Notes under the pieces: model-generated
Database searches by the model: none
What the model was told of the DNA's origin: nothing
What the model saw: only the letters and a program-made list of their open reading frames with translations
Assembly (NCBI RefSeq): GCF_002775205.1
Contig: NC_036454.1
Coordinates: forward strand, 14,342,882 to 14,406,881
Direction: 5' to 3'
DNA: 64,000 bases
From: Xiphophorus maculatus
Taxonomy: Eukaryota; Chordata; Actinopteri; Cyprinodontiformes; Poeciliidae
Translations under genes and position numbers: made by a program
In this document: piece after piece, positions 26,076 through 35,732 of the stretch
How the letters are laid out: every line of letters starts with the position of its first letter
How positions within the stretch are numbered: the first letter of the stretch is position 1

Positions 26076-26534
26076 TTTTTAATGCCCTTTAATTTATTTG
26101 GTAAATTAAATAGTAAAAATGTATAATTATGGTTGTTTGAATGAGTGTTTTGGTTGCAAATTGCTGCAATTAATTTATCCTGAAAACAATTAAGCCACCC
26201 ATTTAGAAAGCAAGCTTACAAAAGTACACTCCAATCTAATTTGGAAACATTTGTCAAAAAGAGACAAAATACATAATTATTGTACTTTAACAAGGTCTGG
26301 TTTATGAGAACAATACAAGATTTAACTTTACAAAGATTTTGGAGAAAATTAGACATCTCATACTTTTTCATTTTCTCTGAGAAAAGTTGAAAAATCTGCC
26401 ATTATTGTAGGAATATTCCTTTGTTGTTTAACTACAGAAGCCATTGGAGCAAAGTAAACTTATTAAGTTAAAGAAACCAATCTGAGATGATTTGAGCTTT
26501 GTGACATGAGTCACCAAAGCTCACCATGTCATGA

Positions 26535-26564
26535 TTAAACAGTCTAATAATTTAGACTGTTTAA
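26535..26564. repeat. perfect hairpin, 12-bp arms
   Basis: TTAAACAGTCTA (26535-26546) and its exact inverse (26553-26564) flank a 6-base loop. Just upstream, near 26493-26522, a second imperfect stem (GAGCTTTG...CAAAGCTC) is present. Confidence 0.88.
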
Positions 26565-28005
26565 ATTATTCTTGACTGGTACCAAGGCATTTCTGTACAT
26601 ACAACTGCTGCTCAATGGACCTTTTCTCTTTTTGTGATAATTCTCTCTAAAGCTCAGAGATGCTTAGGAGTCAAAATCCTGGCTGATCTGCAGTTTCTGA
26701 AATACTCCGACAAGTTCACCTGGCACCAACAACCACGGTGCATTCAAGTCACTTAAGTCCTCTTTGTACCTTATTCTGATCCTCTAGCAAAAACAAGTGA
26801 ACATAATAAAATGGCTAGAGAGTGTATGCAGCATTTCCATCCAAGGAAAAAGTCCAGACTTTTTCAAAATCCAGACAGATTTTCAAGGAAAGCAAACAGC
26901 AAAGTAGAACACTTCTTTAAATATGTCCACAATTTTACCTTATTTTTGTATATGCAATAGCGATAAAGTTTTAGATAATGATCATAAATTCAAGGGGGTT
27001 TTGTTAGCTACCCTTGAACCATTTGTCAAACACTCCTGTAGGTATGAAAAATATACAAATGGATAAAATATATTAGCAATCCTCCAATGATTTCTTCCAG
27101 CTTCGATGTAAAAATGGTGAAGATTTTTCCAAAATCAACCCAGACAAATAGAGAAAAGGAGTGAAGGATAACTATGTGGAGGAAGAAAAATAGTGAGACT
27201 TCTTGACGACATAAAAGCATGGAAATTCTGGAACTTTTCCTCAATCTGACAGATATAATCCAGTGCCATTAGCAGGGATACTGACAAAATACATCATGCA
27301 GCTTCTGACATTAAACATCCTGAATGGTCTAAATGGCTGTCTGAGAAGATGGGATGGGAATTGGAGAGAAGAACAATGCATTGTTTTGTGTGTCTGGATA
27401 ATTATGATTCTATTTATCTGCAGTCACAGTCCAACATATCAATATCAACCGTTTCCAGGGGAAAATCCAAATCCAATTAGAGCCTTGTCTTCAGATTTTA
27501 TTTTTCCAAATCTGTCTGCTGTTTCCTGTCAAAAGGTCTATCCCATAATAACACACAGCCATCATTATCAAGTCCTTAGTCTTTGATTTCGCTCAAATCT
27601 AGTTAACTGCATCTGCTTCTGTCAATATACATTTCAGCTTGATTAGCTCTAATTGAACATGTGGAACCGTGCAGCCGTTCCTGCAGCCAGGAAAAACCAA
27701 ACAGCTGAGACATTAGACAGCGAAATCAGAGCTGGAGATGAAGGTTCGTTCACTGACATGTAGCCAAGAAACACTGTTCACACTGACAGCCATTACTTCC
27801 AGGGTTCAGACACATTTTTGTCCTTTTTTTTCTTTAGCCCATACTTTTCCATACTCAAATTTCCAAATTTTTTAGTTTTGGAGGATTTTTTTTTTTTTTT
27901 TAACTTTCTGCAGAAGTAGATAAAAGTTTATACGAACATTAATGGAACAAAGTCCTACTGTGGTCAGGCTTTAAATATATGATCTTCAAATGACTGGGTG
28001 GATGG

Positions 28006-28033
28006 ATGAATGAATGAATGAATGAATGAATGA
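28006..28033. repeat. (TGAA)n microsatellite
   Basis: About seven copies of a GAAT tetranucleotide. Confidence 0.92.
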
Positions 28034-29681
28034 TGTGTGTTCTATTTTCTAAATAGAATAAATCATCCTTTTATCAAATCTAAATGTTTATTTACACAGT
28101 CCAGCCAAACATTATATTGTATGTTAAGATTTTTTTTAAATTCAATTTCTCAACTGAAACCAAAATCCATCCAAACCCCACACTCAACTTCAGATATAAA
28201 AAAAGGTAACAAATGCACAACATCAATCTTGCAAAAAATAAAAAATAAATACAGACAACATTAACACCAATTATAGATTAAAATTAACATATTTTAAATT
28301 GCGTCTCTTTCATTTTATGATGGAGTGCAACAGAAATATAACTTATCCAAATTATGAGAATATCTTTATTACTGCCTTCTGCTGCGATGTTTGTGCCATC
28401 AAAATGTAGAGTTACCGTCAAGAGTTTGATGCACCCAGTGGGTTTTTGCTGGTCTTAAAAATGCTGTAGCTTGTGATCCAGCAGAAGGTCCACAACAATC
28501 TGCTAAAACCACCAGTCTAAACTCCAAGTCTTTTCAAAATGTATTGCAGCCTCTGCATGTACAATCTGAAGCTGGGGACACACTAAATGACTTTCAAAAA
28601 AGAAGCTGCACCCAAGTTGAGGGCACACAATAATTTATGTTTGTCATCTCTAATTCCACCAACATTTCCAAACCTTGAATTAATTAAAGCTGTAAATAAT
28701 CACAAGCCTAGGTAGGCAAAGTGTCTTTGAGATGAGCCTGTGGGAAAATGTTCCCGTCACACCGCAGGAAAATGAAGGCAGCACTCGTTAAATTCAACAG
28801 GACAGGAGAACAGATAAGATTCCTTAAAAAGCCTGGAAAAAAGAAGAGTGAAAAAGTGCTTCAGCAGCAGAATTGTTATTGAATTATAGTGCTTTTAAGA
28901 GAAAGAAAATTGCATTCAGTAAAGTTCCCAACAGTGGAGGAGTAACAAGAGTTTTCTCCATTTCCTCCACCGTTAGTCTAAAAAAATAACTGAGAGCAGA
29001 GAGTTGAAATTTTGAGGCTGTCTTTCCTCCCTACGCCAAATTGAAGTAAGACGAGGAAAAAGGGAATTTGCTATTCTCATAGCCTCTGCCCTTCAAGGTA
29101 GCAGGAGAAAAATGAATGAATGAGAGTAAAAAGAAAACACTTCAGGATGTGAAAACAAGCCTTGAAATACAACTGGCGTGCTATAACCAACTCTGGCAGA
29201 AATATTGGATGAATGCCCAGAAAACAATGCAGGTCGGATGTCAAAAGAAAAGAAAAGCGGGTGCTGAAACACCAAATTCACCTGCTTTTCACTCAGCACT
29301 TTTAGCCCAAGGTTATCCATTGCCCTGGGCAGATCTGGCCCTTGGCTAACGAGGTGAATGAGCAAGCATCAGTTTGCCAACAGTAAACAAACTCAAGAGT
29401 CTGTGTGGAGAAGTTTTCAATACTACATACAAATCCATCCACGCATTTCCTACAATTAGTTCTCACTTGGGTAGCTGGTACCTCCCCAGGAGTCAGTGTG
29501 CAAAGGGCAGGGTTCACCTTGAACAGATTGCCAGCAGACGTGCACTGAGACATCAGCTCGTGACCAGAATCTTTGGATTTTCAGGTTTGCCAATCACTCC
29601 CACACTAAGAAAAATAAGTCCAATCAACAAGCACATCATGGTGGCTCTACCAAAAATTTTAAATGAAACTGTTTTTTTACA

Positions 29682-29697
29682 GCATGTTTAAACATGC
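29682..29697. repeat. 16-bp perfect palindrome
   Basis: GCATGTTTAAACATGC has no spacer. Confidence 0.95.
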
Positions 29698-30419
29698 CTT
29701 TGGTTCTTTACGGCTGTAAAGGGCACATAAACATACATAGAGCCGCTCTTAGCTTCCCTATGTAAAGTAAAAATGAGGATAATGAACAGATTATTATAAA
29801 AGCTATGCTACATGCTAATAAAAGCATAAATATTGTTTAACAGGCCTTCTAATTATACTGCAATTGCACTAAGAAGTATAAAACAACACATTTTGGATAG
29901 GGTAGCTATTTTATGCTAGATGACTATCTTGAAAGATTAGGAGAAAAGATCAACATTTCTAATCTGAAACACATCAACCTTATTTTCACGAGAAGAACAT
30001 GATAAAAATTAGAATATTTCTGAAGAAATTTAAAGGAGCCAGAACCCAGCATTCTGATGCTAAAAATTGGCATGAATGCTAAAGTAAGCTACTATGTACT
30101 CAATAGCATGTGGAGAGTCACAAGCATGTTGAATAACATGGACTTCATTCAGTATGTTAAAATTAATGTATGTGCTAACTATAGCCAAAATGGTAATGTT
30201 AGCCTAAATGCTGCCAGTGACATTTGGGGTAGAATTAGCATGTTGTCTTATATTGACTTCCTCCATTCAGTATGCTAAACAGAGCTAATAAATAAACATA
30301 ACAGCTAAAAAGCTTATTTTAGGGAAAATACTACTGCCAACGTGGGCAGTAACTGCATTAGCAATGTTTGTGCTAATGTTAATGCACTGCCTTCTGATTT
30401 TTACTTTTGCAAAAGTAAT

Positions 30420-31995
30420 TGCAAAATAGCAAATATTTTTGAAATACTGTTTATCTTATACTACTTAAAAAGAATTTAAAAGCAGTTGGTAAATTTGTCA
30501 GAATTTTTTTTTTTTTTTTTTTTGGTCATTGGTGGTGAATATATTATAAAACCAACATTCAAAACAAAAGTAAAAATCTCATTTATACTTCGTGGCAGTT
30601 TGCCACCAGAAAAAAAACGTTCATCTCAAGATCAAATTAATTATTGTTTATAAAACATAAGCTCTTTTGAAATACTTCTTATCTGCTTAGACACAAGAAA
30701 TATACAGTTGGTAAATTTTGCAAATAGTAAAAATCAAATGTTTTTCTTCACGGCACTTGGTTACCAGAAAGCTAAGATCATCTCTTAGCAACAGATTAAC
30801 AACAAATATTGTTATTGTTCAAAGAACATAAGATTTCTTCTGCACTTTTGAAATACTACTTATCTTATACTACCTAAGAATTGTGCAGTTGGTGAATTTG
30901 GCAGAAAAGTGATTTTTCTTTTTTTTTTTGTCATATGTGGTGAATATATTATAAAACATTCTACAGAAAAGCAAAAATCTGATTTATACTTTGTGGCAGT
31001 TCATTACCAGAAATGACAAGCTCATTTTTTAATACCAAATTAATAACAAGTAATATTATTGTTCATAAAATATAAGCTCTTTTGAAACACTGTTTATCTG
31101 CTTAGACACAAGAAATTTACAGTTGGTAAATTTTGCAAAAGTAAAAACCAGATGTTTACTTCGTGGCACTAGGTTACCAGAAAATGCACTCATCTCTTAG
31201 CAACAGAATAACAACAAATATTGTTATTGTTCAAAAAACATAAGATTTCTTCTGCTCTTTTGAAATACTGCTCATCTTATACTACTTAACAAGAATTGTG
31301 CAGTTGGTAAATTTTTCAAAAAATTGAAAATGTTTTGTTTTTGTCATTGGTGGTGAACATATTATAAAACAGACATTCAACGCAAAAGTAAAAATCTGAT
31401 TCATACTTCGTGGCAGTTCGTTACCATGAAAAAACTCTCATATCTGAAACGTATTGTTTATAAAACATAAGCTCTTTTGAAGTACTGTTTATCTTATACT
31501 ACTCAACAAGAATTGCGCAGTTGATGAATTTGGCAGAAAAGTGAAAATCTTTTGAGGTTTTTTTGGTCAGTGGTGGTGAGTATATTATAAAACCAACATT
31601 CAAAAACAATTATAGAAATCTGATTTATACTTCGTGGCAGTTTATTACCAGAAAAAATACAAACATTCATCTCTTAACACCAAACTAATTATTGTTTAAA
31701 AAAACATAAGCTCTTTTGAAATACTTCTTATCTGCTTAGACACAAGAAATTTACAGTTGGTAAATTTTGCAAAAGTAAAAATCTGATGTTTACTTCGTGG
31801 CACTTGGTTACCAGAAAACGCACTCATCTCTTAGCAACAGATTAACAACAAATATTATTATTGTTGAAAAAACATATGAGTTCCTATGTTCCTTTGAACG
31901 ACAACTTATTTTATACTATTTAACAAGAATTGTGCAGTTGGTGAATTTTTCAGAAAAGTTTTTTTTTTTTTGTCATTATTGGTAAATATATTATG
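30420..31995. repeat. tandem array with two alternating unit types
   Basis: About eight diverged units of roughly 160-240 bp. Type X contains CTTATACTACTTAA...AATTGTGCAGTTGG and then a poly-T run followed by GGTGGTGAATATATTATAAA. Type Y contains CTGCTTAGACACAAG...CAGTTGGTAAATTTTGC and then ACTTCGTGGCACTTGGTTACCAG. By the TTTTGAAATACT anchor the order is X (30436), Y (30661), X (30831), Y (31075), X (31245), X (31470), Y (31708), X (31870). This is a dimeric higher-order repeat with one Y missing. No coding frame or transposon ends are apparent. Confidence 0.85.
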
Positions 31996-32589
31996 AAACA
32001 TATATACTTGTCTGTAGTAAGTGTTCCGCCAAGGTGGCGTCTGTAGTTCTAACTCTGCCATCCTCTGTAGGAACTGACGGTTCCGCCATCTCTGCAGTTC
32101 TCTAAGTCTCAGCTCTCCTCAGTGTAAAACTGTCGTATGTGAGTGAGACACAGCGGGGGAGACAAAATTCTATCTCTTTTTTGAGTCAAAAGAGTGTCAG
32201 TTTAGAATTTGTTTTGATTTGAATTTGGCTCTTTTTTTTCGCCAATTACATCGCCATGGTTACTCGAAATGCCGGCATTATTAAAAACCTGCATGCCGAG
32301 ATCCAGCCGCCTATACATATTGTGGGGGTGCAGATAGCGGTACGAGCTGCATTAACCGTGAAAGGAAGCAGCAGTTATTTTTAGGTGTAGAGTAACAGGT
32401 ATGTTCCATGCAAATAGGAGGCTTCGCAAGGCATTTCAATGCTCTCCTATGCTTTGCTATGCCAGGCCCCAAAAATGTAACTTCATCCAGATATTCTTGT
32501 GTGTAACTTCAGAAAAAGAATCAGTTATATTTACCAAGTCCGTGCACACAAACAAGATATTTGTCTTCATCTGAGCTTTTAAAATAATT

Positions 32590-32830
32590 TATTCTTGTTA
32601 GTTTATAAATTGTGGAGTACATATTATTTTAGACCAACATTTAGCTTTATACTTTTAATATCAGAGCAGAAACTCCTGTTAGTTTATAAATTGTGGAGAA
32701 CTTAGCAACCCAGAACAAGAACCAAACATGGAGAACCAACATTTAGCTTTAAACTTTACTAATCTAGAACAAACTTAGAAAGTACTATATATTTAGCAAC
32801 CCAGAACAAAGTGTAGTTTTTCTTTTGCTG
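32590..32830. repeat. local segmental duplications
   Basis: Three short phrases each occur twice: TTAGTTTATAAATTGTGGAG (about 32597 and 32678), ACCAACATTTAGCTTTA (about 32633 and 32737) and TTAGCAACCCAGAACAA (about 32703 and 32792). The spacing differs (about 80-103 bp), so this is patchwork duplication rather than a clean tandem. Confidence 0.7.
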
Positions 32831-32879
32831 TGCTTGTTTTTTTCTTTTATTGTACTTGTGTTGTTTTTGATTTTCTTCT

Positions 32880-32942
32880 AACTCACAGAAAGCCCTTGGA
32901 ACTGCCTTGTTGCTGAAAAAGTGCTATATAAATAAAACTTCT
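32880..32942 (+). mobile_element. LINE 3' tail fragment
   Basis: The phrase CCTTGTTGCTGAAAAAGTGCTATATAAATAAA is the typical 3' end of L2/CR1-group fish LINEs, in plus orientation. Confidence 0.5.
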
Positions 32943-32944
32943 TC

Positions 32945-33110
32945 TCTAACTTAAATATAGACACCTGAATAGAATCAGCAAAGTTGTGAATTACAGTATT
33001 TCTAAAAATAAGCAAAAATATGAGCCACAAAAACAAATTTAATGACAACGGACCTAAGAAGCATCCTGGAGGAACCCCACAAGAGACGGAATCAGCAGAA
33101 ACATCCATTG
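32945..33110 (-). pseudogene. LINE reverse transcriptase fragment (non-LTR), degenerate
   Basis: Translated on the minus strand from 33108, the frame includes VSCGVPPGCFLGPLSLNLF, the non-LTR reverse-transcriptase block usually seen as GVPQGSVLGPLLF. It is followed by HNFADSIQVSIF where the catalytic YADD-QLYLS block is expected. Gln is replaced by Pro in the first block, and the catalytic Asp-Asp pair has become Asp-Ser, so the enzyme is dead. The element is of CR1/L2/Rex1 type; I cannot say which. It abuts an oppositely oriented LINE tail. Confidence 0.6.
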
Positions 33111-33589
33111 ATACACACAGGGTTTTAAAACATCATTAAAAAGAACCCAGCTTTTTCAGGGAGATGGCGCTTCTTGCTCTTCCTGTAAAAAACTTGACAT
33201 GGTCTTAATGCAGACCAAACAAAGCCTCAAGAATATAAATAAATTCACAACATGTAAGGAAGAAGAGAGAGATAAAATGAAGAAAAAGTTGAGAGGGGAA
33301 ATAAAAGACCACACAGAAACATCCTAAAGGGGGTTCAATTATTGCATTTTTGGGGCAGATCAAAGTGAGCGAAAAACTCATCTTCCTCTGTGACTGATTA
33401 TGGTAAACAGACACAGAACATGCAAGACAAAAAAGGATTGTCTTAAGACGATTTTATAACTACCGCATATCATGTAAAGTACTTCTATCTTCTCCACAAA
33501 GCTTTCATTAACTGTGAAATAGGACCCTAAATTACCTCTTTGCTGTTTCATTTTATGTTGAAATCACACAAATAATACAGGAAATATTC

Positions 33590-34160
33590 ATGCACGTTTG
33601 TGGATCTCATAGGACCCACGCTCATTCAGAGAGCAATTACAACCACTTGCACACAGAGCAGTAAAAATCAGCAATTTCACAGAAAACCTTAAGTTGTCTT
33701 GAAAGCTGTTGGAGAAAATAACCGGCTTCTCTGTCTTCTTAACTCCTGGCAATTTAATGTCATTTGTAGGCCATACAACCACTTCCCTGGACATAATTCC
33801 CATATGAGCTATATGGGCTATTTCTCTCTGCCCTAATGACGAGACACTAAATAACTGCAACCCCTGCACATCTTAAATATCCTCATCTGAAATCAATATA
33901 CCTCTGCTGAAATGTTATCAGCAGCAATATTAATCTCTCACCTGGCTTTAATCGCTAATTTCATTTGCTATTAAGCTGATGAATGGGGTTTTAAAAAACC
34001 GAGCAATTCTTAACAATTTCAAGTGGACTAATTCATCAAGGTCACCATTACTCATGGACTCTAAAGAAATATTCACTGGAATTCATTTGTGAAACAAAGA
34101 GCACCCACATAATGAGGGGCTGAAATGGACCATTGAAATTGTAATGAGAGTATACAAAAT
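33590..34160. promoter_or_regulatory. candidate conserved non-coding element cluster
   Basis: About 570 bp without repeat signatures, dense in homeodomain- and GATA-like words (GCAATTAC, CTAATGAC, GCAATATTAATC, CGCTAATTTCATTTGC, GGACTAATTC, TGTAATGAG). It resembles vertebrate developmental enhancers, but conservation and activity are inference. Confidence 0.33.
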
Positions 34161-34310
34161 GGTTTTCTGCACAGTTTGTGTCTGCATCTGAGTCCAATAT
34201 CAGATAGTAAATACAAAAATGTCTCTCCAGATTGTGAAATGATAGAGAACCAGACTATGGTATACGTGGCAATTTAAGGAGAAAGACCTTACCAGCTGCT
34301 TACAGAAAAC

Positions 34311-34325
34311 AGCGCCATCTGGTGG
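34311..34325 (-). promoter_or_regulatory. CTCF-type binding motif
   Basis: Read on the minus strand, CCACCAGATGGCGCT fits the vertebrate CTCF core CCASYAGRKGGCRS at every position. It lies 5.6 kb 3' of the fbxl17/prxl2c promoter interval, inside fbxl17. Whether it is bound is unknown. Confidence 0.55.
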
Positions 34326-34439
34326 TGGTTTAGCGCAGGTAGACAAATTATTATTCCTCCTAATAGTTTTAATACAGTTAAATTTTGTATACTATATAAA
34401 TACTGTAATATTTATGCGCCTTAAAAAAATGTCTTCATG

Positions 34440-35128
34440 TTTTTCAATATAAAAACACAAAGTTGTACACAATTGTGGAAAAAAAGTATTGCACACTTTT
34501 TAAAATGTTTCACAAATTATTACATCTGAATATATCGTGGCATCTCCCAGTGTTGCTCAGAAAACGAGACAGAAATGTTTGCCTGTTTTTCTCATTCGGA
34601 CTGGATGGAGAGCATCTCTAGACAGGGTTTTTATAAATCTTGCAACTCATTCTCAATTTAGATTTCAATCTAAACCCTGACTGCACCATTTTTATACTCA
34701 ATCGGCATTAGTTTATAGTGCCGATTGAGAACATCACTGTCACTAACTGTACATCAGTACGTCTTAGTAGGTTTATAGTTGTGCTACACTCTTTCTGTTT
34801 TAAGATAATAGACTGAACAGTGTTCTGTGAAAAGCTTAAAGCTTTACATTTTGATTTATAGCTGAATTAGGCTTTAGCCTTCACCCTTGTTTGTTCCCTA
34901 ATGTTCTGTGACAAACTTCTGAGGTCCAACCAGAACACCTGGATTTATACTGACATTATGTTACATACATATGAAGGGGGCTCAATACAAATACACATCA
35001 CGCTTTTCACATTTTTTATCTGTCACACGTCATTTCTACTTTGTGTTGATCCAGTCACATAGGTATGGTTGTAACGTGATCAGATTTGAAATATTCAAAG
35101 TGAATGAATACTTTTGTGAGGCACTGAA
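34440..35128 (-). mobile_element. Tc1-like transposon relic
   Basis: The ends resemble the family seen elsewhere in the window: near 34480 GTATTGCACAC...ATGTTTCACA, and near 35105 GAATACTTTTGTGAGGCACTG. Internal phrases match antisense transposase sequence, for example GACTGAACAGTGTTCTGTG and TTCTGTGACAAACTTCTGAGG. A secondary 11-bp perfect hairpin (34697-34707 with 34719-34729) is present. It is non-functional. Confidence 0.65.
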
Positions 35129-35732
35129 AATAGAAACATTTTGTTCTACCATCAGTTTGTCAAACTACAATTAGAAACAGGGAAGACCTAAATACCCCAC
35201 AAAGTCCTAATAAGGAAATATAATAATGCATATGAAATACACAAATTTCAGCACTTTAGCCATAGGATGTATCCCATGATCTTAAACCTTCCAGATATAA
35301 TTATAGAACATAAAAGATAGAAGCTGGATTCTACCTTCCAGGCCAAGTCACTCCATATGTCACAAATCTGAATATGATGTCTTATTCTTTACAGTTTTGG
35401 GTTTGTCTCCTAAAGTAAGTAGTGTAAAGGTTAAAGCAACAGCCAGATGTGTAGGCCAGATGGACATGTGAACCAGACACAAACAGATCAATGCATCATG
35501 TAGTTTCTGCATGAAAAGCCTTTAAGTTGCTGTTTTGATTGAAAGTTGAGAATTCTCTTCCTGACCAAACATGAATTTCTCATTATCACAATAAATGCCA
35601 ACAGGACCAATAAATCAAGAAAGCTATGAAAGAGCTTCTATGCGACAAAAAGACAGTCCAACAACCAAACCGCCTCGCATGAAGTAAAGAAAAGAATAAA
35701 TATTTGTATGACATTAAAAGTGTTCAACTCAC

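Larger units (their letters stand above)
1..35732 (-). other. fbxl17: fbxl17 intron 5 (partial) or 3' flank
   Basis: The exon ending at 35733 has a perfect donor (GTGAGT), so transcription continues leftwards. I looked on the minus strand for the remaining FBXL17 leucine-rich-repeat exons, using conserved blocks such as the equivalents of VDVGWCKEITDQG and RAYQMGWTP, and saw none. The intron therefore probably spans at least 35.7 kb, in line with the very large introns of mammalian FBXL17. Apart from the possible edge exon I see no gene here, only repeats, hairpins and candidate conserved non-coding blocks listed separately. A short diverged exon could have been missed by eye. Confidence 0.6.
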
